Shown: in pieces, positions 19,472-28,607 of the stretch
Layout: each line of letters starts with the position of its first letter
How positions within the stretch are numbered: the first letter of the stretch is position 1
Assembly: GCA_024704765.1 (NCBI GenBank)
Contig: JAKMXF010000297.1
Coordinates: 62,001-126,000, forward strand
DNA length: 64,000 nt
Source: Oopsacas minuta
Lineage: Eukaryota; Porifera; Hexactinellida; Lyssacinosida; Leucopsacidae
Direction of reading: 5' to 3'
Position numbers and translations under genes: made by a program
The notes under the pieces: generated by a model
The model's database searches: none
What the model was told of the DNA's origin: nothing
Seen by the model: only the letters and a program-made list of their open reading frames with translations

Positions 19472-21544
19472 ATGGAGAGTAAGGTAGACATCGTTCAGTT
19501 AAATGTAGGAGGTCGTAGATTCACTACCTCTAAACAGACTCTAACTTGGATACCTGAATCATTCTTTGTGAGTCTTCTAAGTGGACGTATACCGTCAATG
19601 CGTGATGAGATTGGAGCAATATTTATTGATAGAGATCCAGACATGTTTGAGATAATTCTACATTTTATGCGCACCAAAGAAGTAAATCCTAAAGGTCATA
19701 ATATTCGTAATCTCCGTACAGAAGCTGAGTATTACGGCCTACAGCCGTTAGTTATCCGGTTGAATCTATGTGACGAGTTAGAAAGGTCTCTATGTGGAGA
19801 CATCCTATTCTCTGGAATTATGCACCCACAGGACTTCACAACGGACCAAGAATCTACCTTATCGGTCCAATCTAGCTCTACAGACTCTAGTAGTATGGTG
19901 CTAACAATGACCAGCTGTGGTAATTGGGTGGGTGTAGCTTACATACATCACATCTGTTGCTACAGTCTAGAGGAAAGTATGGGGTGGCAACGAAGCTTCT
20001 ACTCTCCTCTCCTCTCCAAACCTCCTGAAAAGATTACTCTTAACACGAAGGGACACTTAATGCTAGCTGCTTCATTCGGTAATGAAATAAAATTATGGAA
20101 TTGTAAGCCTCAAGCTCAGCAAGTGGAAATAGGTACATTTGACCTGAAGAGTCCAGTTAGTGCTCTATTCTTCATTGGTCCTCAGCTAGTGGCGATTAGC
20201 AGTGTTGGGAAGGTAGGAGTATGGCATTATAGCAATCAGAACTGGACAGCTCAAGGGGTGTACGAAATAACCAGTTATACCTCCGTAGGATCTCTCCTTG
20301 TATGGGGGTCATCTAACGGAATTATAAACTCTATAGACGTACAGAAGTTCCCTCTCCGTATGAGTGACAATGATCTCTTGATAGTAGAGCTATTCAATGA
20401 CCCTCTGCATGAACCTCCTACAGCCATGAGTGTGTTTGGTAACCCAGGAGCTGGTAACGTGAGGAACAGCTGGAGTGACGTAGAGTCGATAGGTAGATGG
20501 CTAGAAGTGGCTTATGGTACCACTAGTGGTAAGATTAGGATTGTAGTACAACATCCTGAGAACTTTGGTCACGGTTTTCAGATTGTACAAACTCTGACTG
20601 TCCATACTAGTCAGATTTATACTATGTTCTTGGGAGAGAAACATCTAATATCTGTGTGTGCAGATCTTCACGTCAGGACATGGAAACTGACTCGATTCAG
20701 AGGCAGACTTGCCACCCAACCCGGACCCACCCCCCTCGCATCCTACCGTCTCCTCTCCCTTGACGCTGCTGTATGTACCCCTCTCTGCTCATTTCAGGGT
20801 CCCTTCGGAGAGCTAGACAACCAACAAGTATTTCTACAGAAAGTTGTACCTGACACTAACACTTTGTTTGTACGTCTATCTTCAACCGGAGCTCGTGTCT
20901 CTAAGATACAATCTGTAGATAATAGTAACATAACAGCTTACTACGTACACGAGTGCGAAGCTCTAGGGAGGCTAGGCTATAGACCTAGGAAGTTTGTATT
21001 CACAGGACATATAAACGGTAGTGTACAGTTATGGGACTTAACTCATACTCTCAATTCACTGAGTGAGAATACAACTGATATGACAGAAGGTGGACCCAAA
21101 CAATCTGAGTTATTAGATCTCTTAAAGCATTGCGATCTGTCTACGTCTAGATCATCTAGTCGTGTGACGTCAGTAAATCCCTCTCCTAGTCCCTCTGTAC
21201 TCAGCGTGAGGTTCCCACAGCTCCGTCCCTCTATTCCTATTACTGTCAACACGCACAGCCCTCTCCTTAGAAGAACTGCATCTCTCCATAGTATAACTAC
21301 TCTCAATTCCTATCTGAGACAGCCCTACTTGCTTACCCGTACAGACTCCTCTAGTAATTCTAGTATCTACACAGATGAACATGAGTTTACTTTGGGAGAT
21401 GGCATCAGTCAAATCGTAACCCCCTCTCCCTTAGAGCCTATATACTCACAAGACAATAACTCCCCTCTGACAGAGAACAATACTCCCACAGCTCAACCTC
21501 ACTTCAACTTATTCATTCAAGATAAACCAGATGCTGATGTATGA
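19472..21544 (+). CDS. BTB/POZ-WD40 protein, SHKBP1/KCTD3 type
   Basis: Single exon, 690 residues (human SHKBP1 about 707). An N-terminal T1-type BTB domain (about 5-105) includes VQLNVGGRRFTTSKQTL, FIDRDPDMFEIILHFMRT and LRTEAEYYGLQPL. Degenerate WD40-like repeats follow (about 145-510: VGVAYIHHICCYS, LMLAASFGNEIKLWNCKPQ, LISVCADLHVRTWKL, GHINGSVQLWDLT). The C-terminal 180 residues are Ser/Pro/Thr-rich and probably disordered. SHKBP1 binds SH3KBP1/CIN85 and modulates EGFR trafficking; KCTD3 acts with HCN3. The sequence cannot separate the two, as a single pre-duplication gene is expected outside vertebrates. Start ATG is preceded by CCTAGAG. Confidence 0.9.
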   Translation: MESKVDIVQLNVGGRRFTTSKQTLTWIPESFFVSLLSGRIPSMRDEIGAIFIDRDPDMFEIILHFMRTKEVNPKGHNIRNLRTEAEYYGLQPLVIRLNLCDELERSLCGDILFSGIMHPQDFTTDQESTLSVQSSSTDSSSMVLTMTSCGNWVGVAYIHHICCYSLEESMGWQRSFYSPLLSKPPEKITLNTKGHLMLAASFGNEIKLWNCKPQAQQVEIGTFDLKSPVSALFFIGPQLVAISSVGKVGVWHYSNQNWTAQGVYEITSYTSVGSLLVWGSSNGIINSIDVQKFPLRMSDNDLLIVELFNDPLHEPPTAMSVFGNPGAGNVRNSWSDVESIGRWLEVAYGTTSGKIRIVVQHPENFGHGFQIVQTLTVHTSQIYTMFLGEKHLISVCADLHVRTWKLTRFRGRLATQPGPTPLASYRLLSLDAAVCTPLCSFQGPFGELDNQQVFLQKVVPDTNTLFVRLSSTGARVSKIQSVDNSNITAYYVHECEALGRLGYRPRKFVFTGHINGSVQLWDLTHTLNSLSENTTDMTEGGPKQSELLDLLKHCDLSTSRSSSRVTSVNPSPSPSVLSVRFPQLRPSIPITVNTHSPLLRRTASLHSITTLNSYLRQPYLLTRTDSSSNSSIYTDEHEFTLGDGISQIVTPSPLEPIYSQDNNSPLTENNTPTAQPHFNLFIQDKPDADV

Positions 21545-21641
21545 CTGTTATAGTATTATTAATTATTCACATTACTGTTGTTATCATGTAAATATACCAA
21601 GTGGATAAGTTCATTTTTGATTATTTACAATTCGTTCTGTT

Positions 21642-22043
21642 ATGTCAGCTACCATGCCCAACTCTGGGATGTTAGACCACATTCGTTATAAGACACCGAC
21701 CCTGAATATGAGAGGCATCCGTTATGACGTCAACTGGCTCCCCTCTAAGCCACATACAGCGCTGGGCTATCATACACCCCGTCCTTCCGCGAAGTACTCC
21801 AGACACAGGAGCGGTATTTTCACACCTACAAACCCCCCTCCAACTGCGAGGAGCTTTTCTTCTCCTATCAATACCGTCCACCAGTCTCCAGGTCACAATC
21901 TAATCAGACAGATGAGGAATAACGAGTTATCTCCCTTCTTCACGCTCGGTAAAGTAACATGTGGGTATTACTACGATAGGTCTACAGATCATAAGAAGCG
22001 ATTCACAGGACTTATTGCTACCGACCCTGTCAAGTGGAGATGA
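21642..22043 (+). CDS. Basic Pro/Tyr-rich protein, unrecognised
   Basis: 133 residues, 97 bases after the BTB-WD40 stop codon. Basic, rich in Pro, Tyr, Arg and His, without membrane segment or signal. Repeated turn motifs such as KPHTALGYHTPRPSAKYS and a conserved-looking C terminus (CGYYYDRSTDHKKRFTGL) recall small ciliary microtubule-associated proteins, but I cannot match it to a named family. The frame is clean from ATG to TGA, and codon use resembles its neighbours. It could also be a rapidly evolving adaptor. Confidence 0.6.
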   Translation: MSATMPNSGMLDHIRYKTPTLNMRGIRYDVNWLPSKPHTALGYHTPRPSAKYSRHRSGIFTPTNPPPTARSFSSPINTVHQSPGHNLIRQMRNNELSPFFTLGKVTCGYYYDRSTDHKKRFTGLIATDPVKWR

Positions 22044-22322
22044 TATTAATTCATATAATAACCTAATCTAACCCCCACCACTTTCTGTTATAGATATATT
22101 TTATTTATGCTCTATCCCATTTATCCAATACTTCATTTTACTTATACAGTCTATAGTGTATATTGTTAATTAATCTAGCTTTATATGTAAGACATAACAT
22201 CCATTGTTTAGACTCTTTAGACAATTATTCCGATTGTTCGAGCTATTTCAAATGGTTATTTATCATGTCTTCATATATTTTTCATAAAATTTTAGTTTGA
22301 GATTATTTCTACTTATTGATTG

Positions 22323-22481
22323 ATGGGAAGGAAGAAGGCTTACGTGGTAGTACGAGTGCTTAGTCTAGCGGGGACCGGATTCTTCTATAGTATGAGGAGG
22401 AAGAGGGCAGATCCCAAGATTACTATGATAAGATTTGATCCTGTAGTTAAATCAAAGGTATTATTTTCTGAGAAAAAATGA
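22323..22481 (+). CDS. MRPL33: Mitochondrial ribosomal protein bL33m
   Basis: A 52-residue gene from the ATG at 22323 to the TGA at 22479-22481. It carries the bL33 pattern in order: VRVLSLAGTGFFYSMRRKR, then PKITMIRFDPVVKSKVLFSE and a Lys-Lys end. The human protein has the same SEAGTGF, basic stretch and DPVVK-x-RVLF-x-E-K-K order, about 65 residues long. It is a small basic component of the large mitochondrial ribosomal subunit. As in other mitochondrial bL33 proteins, the zinc-binding Cys of bacterial type are absent. The N terminus is shorter than in mammals, so the start could lie further upstream, but no other in-frame ATG precedes it. Confidence 0.9.
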   Translation: MGRKKAYVVVRVLSLAGTGFFYSMRRKRADPKITMIRFDPVVKSKVLFSEKK

Positions 22482-23040
22482 AAACTATTATTATTTATCT
22501 TTAACTGAGCCTTACTGATTCTATGGGCATCTCAACGTATGAATATAATTTGAATTTTAGTAGGTTCATCATCAATATGCTTCAAACTCCGCAAATACTA
22601 TCCATTGTATGATACGAGTCAGCTGTCAGCATTTCATTATCATTATCTCATAATATTTTTATGCAATTATGTCTTCACCATAGACTATTTTTAATTAGTT
22701 ATTGTGTTGAACTATATCAAGCAGGTTATGCTTCTAAATTTATCGTATACTCACAATTATCTAGCAAAGACGCTTCGGAATCATTAAGATTATTCATAAT
22801 ACAGAGTCAATTACGTGAATAGGCGAAATTCGTACAATTAACTGCTATGAATGTTATGAATGATATTTATTATTATTATTATTGATAATAATAATAATAA
22901 TAAAATAATTGGAGCTGATTTTAACTACAGTAGACCTCGGATAGCACGTACAAATCTTGTTACCAGAAAGAATATCTCTTACCTGAGTTCTTATGTAATA
23001 GTGGTCTCATTTAATTCATTAATAACTTAGCTCTAAATTG
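22482..23040. other. Intergenic region with TTA hairpin and transposon end
   Basis: A trinucleotide inverted repeat lies at about 22867-22902: (TTA)n directly followed by (TAA)n, able to fold into a near-perfect hairpin. At 22926-22948, TACAGTAGACCTCGGATAGC resembles a pogo/Tc1-mariner terminus. No gene is supported. Confidence 0.55.
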
Positions 23041-24084
23041 ATGGATCCAAATAAGTCTCGAAATTTCCGTTACTTCAAAGGGTTAACCACGCAGAAATCC
23101 CACTCACTTCAAAATGGCAGTAAACATGCACCAAATAAGAGACCTAACAAAACGAAAACAAGGACCAAATCTCTTAAGAAACAAATCCATGATACCCAAC
23201 GTCTCTTATTCAAGAATATTCTGTCTGAAGAAGGTGTCAAATCACAACAAGATAAGCTAGATAAACTGAAGAAGGCATATTCTGAAGAGAGACGGGATAG
23301 AAAAACTAATAAGAAATTCGCAAGGTATAAACCTATAAAGTTCTTTGATAAAAGAAAAGTATTGAAAAAACTCAATTCTCTCCACAAAATACTCCCTGAA
23401 GCTGATGATGAAGCTAGCAGTATGTTAGAAAAGGAATTTGATTTATACAAGGGCTATCTAAACTACATAATCTACTTCCCAGAGGATAAAAAGTACATTT
23501 CACTATTCCCGAATTCAGAGCGTTTAGATTCCAGTGCTCAGGAACAGCTGGATATTCTGTTACAAGAGATTAATTCTAAAGTGAAGGAAGGTTTGTATGC
23601 CAACGCCTGGACAGCATACTTAGCTAAAACGCCTATTGATCCAATCGCTCAAGATTCCGTATTACAAGAAATACAAGAACAGTTAATTAATAATCCTACG
23701 CCATTCCCTGTGTCTTCTACAGCCTCTCCAATGTTTATACCAATTGACACAGACAATCAAACAAGCATGAAAACTAAATCACCGAGTTCAACAAAAAAGC
23801 AGTTAAGTAAAAAATTACATTTTGATAAAAGTATTGACACGTCACTAGATAACCATATAAAGTTACAGTCAACAGATGACAACAATATGTCTCAAATGGA
23901 ATGTGCAGAAGATCTGAGATCTGATAGCTTCTTTTTCTTCGATACGATGGGGAGCGAGGTAGATACGAATCTCTTTAAAAACAGACCTCAGAAGAGAAAT
24001 TTCCAGGATACAAGAAATCCCAAACCTAATCCCAGAAATAGGAATTCAAAACCAAATCAGAAGCACAGAGGTCATCAGTATTAG
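23041..24084 (+). CDS. rRNA-processing protein, Efg1 family
   Basis: 347 residues, single exon; the ATG at 23041 is the first in frame. The N terminus is highly basic. About residues 45-135 form the Efg1-type core: KSLKKQIHDTQRLLFKN, EKKFARYKPIKFFDKRKV-like basic helix (here KKFARYKPIKFFDKRKVLKK) and LKKLNSLHK. The family hallmark follows: LNYIIYFPEDKKYISLFP (about 143-160). The C-terminal third is Ser/Thr/Asn/Lys-rich with a basic end (RNSKPNQKHRG). Efg1 is a nucleolar factor for early 18S rRNA maturation in yeast. Identification rests on the helix plus the FPEDKKYISLFP signature; the C-terminal tail is not conserved. Confidence 0.78.
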   Translation: MDPNKSRNFRYFKGLTTQKSHSLQNGSKHAPNKRPNKTKTRTKSLKKQIHDTQRLLFKNILSEEGVKSQQDKLDKLKKAYSEERRDRKTNKKFARYKPIKFFDKRKVLKKLNSLHKILPEADDEASSMLEKEFDLYKGYLNYIIYFPEDKKYISLFPNSERLDSSAQEQLDILLQEINSKVKEGLYANAWTAYLAKTPIDPIAQDSVLQEIQEQLINNPTPFPVSSTASPMFIPIDTDNQTSMKTKSPSSTKKQLSKKLHFDKSIDTSLDNHIKLQSTDDNNMSQMECAEDLRSDSFFFFDTMGSEVDTNLFKNRPQKRNFQDTRNPKPNPRNRNSKPNQKHRGHQY

Positions 24085-24284
24085 GAAATTATTAGGGTAA
24101 TTAATATACAAATTGTTTATATGAACTATTAGAAGAATTTACCATATAATATACTGCAGTCAATGTATTTGTCTATATCAATGCCCCTCCCCCCCTTGAC
24201 TAACCAATGATATGGTTAATAGAATTGAAACAATTATTTACCATCACTTCTAATAATTAGACTTCATTACAAGTGTACGCTAAG

Positions 24285-25184
24285 ATGGCTATTTGTTTCT
24301 ATATCATATATCTCCTCTTACCAACTGTACTTCTTCAGACCATCTCAGTAACGCCCTCTGTGCCAGTTGTAGGCGGGATCGTGATGGTATCTTGCACTGG
24401 AAACTTGACTAGCGATCTATTTTGGAGTTTTAATATGATTGGGAATGGCTTCATTAATCTAACGACTATCCCATCCTATGAGCTTAATACCACTTCTACT
24501 AATTATACCAAAACGCTTACTTGGACTATTAGATTTCAAATTACTAATGCTGGATGGTACAAATGTGAATCTCGAATGAATGGTACAGTTGTGAGTAATA
24601 TACAGCGCTTGGCTACAGGCATTCGCTACAGGAACAGAGACAGAGATGTTGAAGTGGTGGAAGGAACCGCCATATTAAAAATACATTGTCGTTTCCAGAG
24701 TGCTCCACCAGGTTTCTTGATAGCTGAATGGTGCTTTCAACCGTATGTATTCCCAAGTGTGAATGAAACCAGCTGCATTCCTCTTCCGAACAATAGCGAT
24801 ATAATTCCTATCTCTCCAACCGAAAATCTTACTTCTACCAATACCTACACATCCACAGTCAGAATCAGTAATGTATTGATAAGTAATGCGGGTATATATC
24901 GATGTTTCCTTTCTGATGGTTTCACGAATTTAACAAAAGGAGTACGAGTGAGGGTCAGAGGTCGACTGGACCCCCTTTGGCCAGCTATCGGAATAATGAT
25001 TCAGCTTGTAATCATAGTTATTTTTATTGCTGGTCATTATTCCTGGGATTTTTACAAAGACAAACAAAAAAAGATTGAAAGACAAAAAAGGGAGGAACAG
25101 AACCTCGTGACGTCAAAAAATGAAATCATCCCTGAAGATGAACAGAAGGCAAACGAGCTGTTGATTAATGTAGCGCCAAATTGA
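24285..25184 (+). CDS. Basigin/neuroplastin-like two-Ig membrane protein
   Basis: 299 residues from the ATG at 24285. Signal peptide (about 1-18, MAICFYIIYLLLPTVLL), Ig domain 1 (about 22-110; Cys in VMVSCTG, Trp, Cys in GWYKCES), Ig domain 2 (about 125-225; IHCRFQS, AEWCFQ, GIYRCFLSDG), then the hallmark juxtamembrane PLWPAIGIMIQLVIIVIFIA and a Lys/Glu-rich cytoplasmic tail. The basigin group has the same L-W-P-x-x-G-I start, with a buried Glu in the membrane segment; here the corresponding residue is Gln. At least seven N-glycosylation sequons lie in the ectodomain. Basigins chaperone monocarboxylate transporters and mediate adhesion. The start at 24285 is preceded directly by AAG. Called basigin-like from the membrane segment and domain layout. 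Confidence 0.8.
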   Translation: MAICFYIIYLLLPTVLLQTISVTPSVPVVGGIVMVSCTGNLTSDLFWSFNMIGNGFINLTTIPSYELNTTSTNYTKTLTWTIRFQITNAGWYKCESRMNGTVVSNIQRLATGIRYRNRDRDVEVVEGTAILKIHCRFQSAPPGFLIAEWCFQPYVFPSVNETSCIPLPNNSDIIPISPTENLTSTNTYTSTVRISNVLISNAGIYRCFLSDGFTNLTKGVRVRVRGRLDPLWPAIGIMIQLVIIVIFIAGHYSWDFYKDKQKKIERQKREEQNLVTSKNEIIPEDEQKANELLINVAPN

Positions 25185-25385
25185 GCCAGCTGTTTGTTAT
25201 TACGTCACAAGTATCTATGTATTAGATTATACTCTAGTTACTTATACTACGCTAGTTCTATGATTTTGTATATATTCTCTGCGTAGCATGTATACCCTTG
25301 TTTCGCCTCTATTTTACTTTCAATCTAGTATTACTCTATTCATTCTTATTATTAATATCCATTAGTTTATATTTAGTTTTTCAGA

Positions 25386-28300
25386 ATGACAAATACAGAA
25401 ATACTTGATCTTCAGCCAGATTGGAATTTAGCTCTCAGTGAGAAACAGCCTACTATATGGGTGTCTTACCGACGGAACAAGTCAGACACCATCCAAGAGG
25501 ACTTGTTAAAACTGTCTTACTCAGCTGAACACAGTAGCATACCGGGTAGTAGTAATTTTGAAATCGGTTATAGCCACATCATGAAAAGTAAAATTTCAGT
25601 TATTCACACCTCTTCGAAAGCTCATTGTGACTTCTTTTCACCTCAACAGACCTGGCCTGTGCATAAATACTGGGTTAATAGTCTGAACATTTCTCCCTCT
25701 GGAAACTTAGGAGTATCTTGTTCTGAAGACGGACAGTTATCTATATGGGAGACAAGTACTGGTGTAGTTCGTCGTAAACTCTCTGGTCATTTTGGTGACG
25801 TATACACTTGTAGATTCTACCCCTCAGGCGAGGTGGTGCTATCAGGAGGATCAGATTTCCGACTAAGAATTTGGTCTGTAGCTGATGGTAGTTGTCCTCG
25901 TGTCTTGTCAGGACATAAGCGGCGTATCACAAGTACTCAGATCATAGAGAGGGGGAGAAATGTTATTTCAGCATCTCTGGACGGAACTGCTAGAATTTGG
26001 GACTGTGGGAGTGGATCCTGTATTGCCCTGCTCTCTCAGGTAGTACCATATATATTGTATTATATATCTTCGTACATTTTCTTTGTAAATATTATTATAA
26101 TTATATTTAGTAAAGTCAGGCTTAAGATAAGTGTTTCAAATTGTATCGTTTGCATTGGCTAAATGCTTACTAGATTCTCTCATTCTGCAAATGGCTGCTC
26201 CTCGTAGATTCCCAGAGAACACTCCTAAAGCTAACTTAGGCTATCAACACACTCAGAAACATAAAGGAAGTTATCCTAAAGCAGCTATGCTTTACGGAGG
26301 GCAGCCAAATAATTCTCCTCCTCGACGTGTTAAGCAACAACCTCAACAACTACCTGTATTATCTACTCAATCTGTGGTACCTACTCAGAGTCCTGTTATA
26401 CAACCTCAAGTAGCTCAACAGACTATAATACAACCTGAACAACCTATTCTACACGCTCAACAACCTCTGCAACCTGAACAACCTATTCTACAACCTGAAC
26501 AACCTATTCTACAACCTCAACAGCCTGCTACACAACCTCAACCACCCATTGACCATATTATGGCTTCTTCTTCCTTATCCAGACAACCTCTTCTCCCTCA
26601 TAACTCTTCTCTTGCGAATGATACAGAATCTCTGAGCTTACAACAACATTCTGCCCACATAGTAGAGAAACCTAGAAATATACTCCTTCCTCAGAATGAC
26701 GTAATTCCTGAATTTCCCACTATTCAGCCTGACAAACCAACAGCTCAGGCTAACTCCTCATCGTTTCGTTCCTCTCAACCCGGACAGAGTGCCAAGGTTG
26801 CTGAAGACATCTCTCTAATAGATTGGGCAGAGTACTCATTCCTTGCTTGCTTTCAAGTTGAGAAGAAGATTGGGAAGGGACAATTCAGCGAAGTATTTCG
26901 TGGTAAATGCATTCCTCTGAATGCTGTGGTTGCTGTGAAGAAAGTACAAATATTCGAGATGGTAGACGCTAAGGCACGTAATGATTGTATCAAAGAGATT
27001 GACTTATTGAAACAACTTAACCACGCTAACGTCATCAGATATCTTGCTTCATTCATTGAGAATAACGAGCTGAATATAGTGCTGGAGTTAGCAGATGCAG
27101 GGGATCTATCTCGTATGATAAAACATTTCAAGAGACAAAGGAAATTGATACCAGAGAGAACTATATGGAAATATTTCCAACAAGTATGTGCAGGTCTAGA
27201 TCATATGCACAGTAAGAGGATAATGCATCGTGACATCAAACCTGCTAACGTATTCATTACTGTTACTGGGGTAGTTAAGCTAGGTGATCTGGGATTAGGG
27301 CGTTACTTTTCCTCTCAGACTATAGTCTCTCACTCATTGGTAGGTACTCCTTACTACATGAGTCCTGAGAGGATAAATGAGGTAGGATACAGTTTCAGGT
27401 CTGACATATGGTCTCTGGGGTGTTTACTCTATGAAATGTCTGTGTTTCAGAGTCCATTCTATGGTGACAAGATGACATTAATGCTATTGTGTAGAAGGAT
27501 TGAGAAATGTGACTACCCACCTCTACCCACGGACTTATTCACGCCAGAACTGAGACAACTCGTTAATCTCTGTATACAGGCTAAGCCGGATGACAGACCT
27601 GATTCAGGACAAGTTCTAGAAGTAGCTATCTTCATGAAAAGGCGTACGAACCAAACCCCCCAACCCCCTCCTGTCCCTCAGACATAGCCTATCTCCATAT
27701 GAGATATACGGTTAACTGATCGCTTAAGAACTTCTTTATTTTCTGACTTCATCTGAATTACTTATTCTTATATTTTATCTTAATATCATTGGAAACTAAT
27801 TTGTTACAAGCTTTGGGACTTTTATTTGTATTTTATAAGTAAATAAACTAATAAAGCAATCCCTTTCCTCCTTTAGCTACAGTCACCAATCAATGACATA
27901 TCTCTAATCACCTCCCCAGTAGCTTCTAACTCAACTCCTGGTGATCCACTAGAGATTGGAACAGCTGGTAAGGTATTAACAGCTGTTTGTGAGAATGGAG
28001 ATGTTAGAGGGATTTCTCTTGTTGACAAGGAACAAGTGTTTAATATGAAACTCTTATCACCTGTCAATTGTTGTTACTTCCTGTCAGATACACTTGTCGC
28101 CTGTGGTTGTGATGACGGGTTGTTATCTTTATTCGATATAAGATATTCTCTACCACTACACTCCATTCATCATTCAAATTCGCGAATTCTCTCGCTCACA
28201 GCCTACAACACTAATCTAGTTGTTTGTAGAGGAGATGGAACAACAGAAATATTCAACTCCTTAGAATCACAATCTCCTAGCCTCCTCCAGAAGCTAACTG

Positions 28301-28395
28301 GACCTCTATGTGATCCTCTCTCCTCCGTAGCTTCTTATCAGAACCTCATTTACACAGGCTGTAGAGATGGTCAAGTCAGGAAGTATAAGATGTAG
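25386..28395 (+). CDS. PAAF1: Proteasomal ATPase-associated factor 1 (Rpn14 homologue)
   Basis: Two exons, 25386-26039 and 27877-28395, joined in phase 0 (CTCTCAG|GTAGTA ... CTCCTTTAG|CTACAG), giving 390 residues (human PAAF1 392). WD40 protein that chaperones assembly of the 19S ATPase ring. Recognisable: [19 protein letters not shown], then [70 protein letters not shown] in exon 1, and [40 protein letters not shown] and QVRKYKM in exon 2. The 1837-base intron contains a complete NEK6/7-type kinase gene on the same strand. A pyrimidine-rich TTTTTCAG ends one base before the ATG, so a 5' UTR intron or trans-splice acceptor is possible. Confidence 0.95.
26191..27687 (+). CDS. NEK6/NEK7-type mitotic kinase, nested in PAAF1 intron
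   Basis: Single exon, 498 residues from the ATG at 26191. The kinase domain (about 220-485) is NEK6/7-like throughout: [12 protein letters not shown] (Gly loop), VAVKKVQIF (catalytic Lys), [50 protein letters not shown] (catalytic Asp), [25 protein letters not shown] (activation-loop Ser) and [13 protein letters not shown]. Human NEK6/7 have only about 30-45 residues before the kinase domain; here about 220 Pro/Gln-rich residues precede it, partly built of 21-base tandem repeats. NEK6/7 act downstream of NEK9 in spindle assembly. It lies wholly within the PAAF1 intron, same strand, leaving 151 bases upstream and two AATAAA signals before the host acceptor. Confidence 0.94.
   Translation: MAAPRRFPENTPKANLGYQHTQKHKGSYPKAAMLYGGQPNNSPPRRVKQQPQQLPVLSTQSVVPTQSPVIQPQVAQQTIIQPEQPILHAQQPLQPEQPILQPEQPILQPQQPATQPQPPIDHIMASSSLSRQPLLPHNSSLANDTESLSLQQHSAHIVEKPRNILLPQNDVIPEFPTIQPDKPTAQANSSSFRSSQPGQSAKVAEDISLIDWAEYSFLACFQVEKKIGKGQFSEVFRGKCIPLNAVVAVKKVQIFEMVDAKARNDCIKEIDLLKQLNHANVIRYLASFIENNELNIVLELADAGDLSRMIKHFKRQRKLIPERTIWKYFQQVCAGLDHMHSKRIMHRDIKPANVFITVTGVVKLGDLGLGRYFSSQTIVSHSLVGTPYYMSPERINEVGYSFRSDIWSLGCLLYEMSVFQSPFYGDKMTLMLLCRRIEKCDYPPLPTDLFTPELRQLVNLCIQAKPDDRPDSGQVLEVAIFMKRRTNQTPQPPPVPQT
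26431..26511 (+). repeat. Coding 21-bp minisatellite (PEQPILQ repeats)
   Basis: Three identical copies of CAACCTGAACAACCTATTCT plus A at 26431-26451, 26470-26490 and 26491-26511, embedded in further CAACCT units. In frame it gives QPEQPIL repeats in the N terminus of the NEK-type kinase. The 21-base period keeps the frame, so copy number can vary without disrupting the gene. Confidence 0.85.
27842..27855 (+). promoter_or_regulatory. Two poly(A) signals of the nested kinase gene
   Basis: AATAAA at 27842-27847 and again at 27850-27855, 155-168 bases after the kinase stop codon and only 21-34 bases before the PAAF1 intron acceptor (AG at 27875-27876). They fit 3' end formation of the nested gene, and must be bypassed in the host transcript. 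Confidence 0.6.
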
Positions 28396-28607
28396 CTACG
28401 TATATCGAAAGTATACGTAATTACTTTTGATATGTATGATTAGTTTAAAGTTCGTAGTATAATTATTATTTGCGTGACCGATGATGTTTATTGATTTGCA
28501 TTGCACTTTATATGATGGAGTGCTACGTAAAATTGAGTAACATGAATATCTAATTACTTACATAGACATTGAATTTATTAACGTAGATACTCTGGAATCT
28601 ATATTGA

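Noticed and set aside
26131-26190. Upstream extension of the NEK reading frame into the intron
   Set aside because: The first 20 codons contain no ATG; the ATG at 26191 begins the believable protein.
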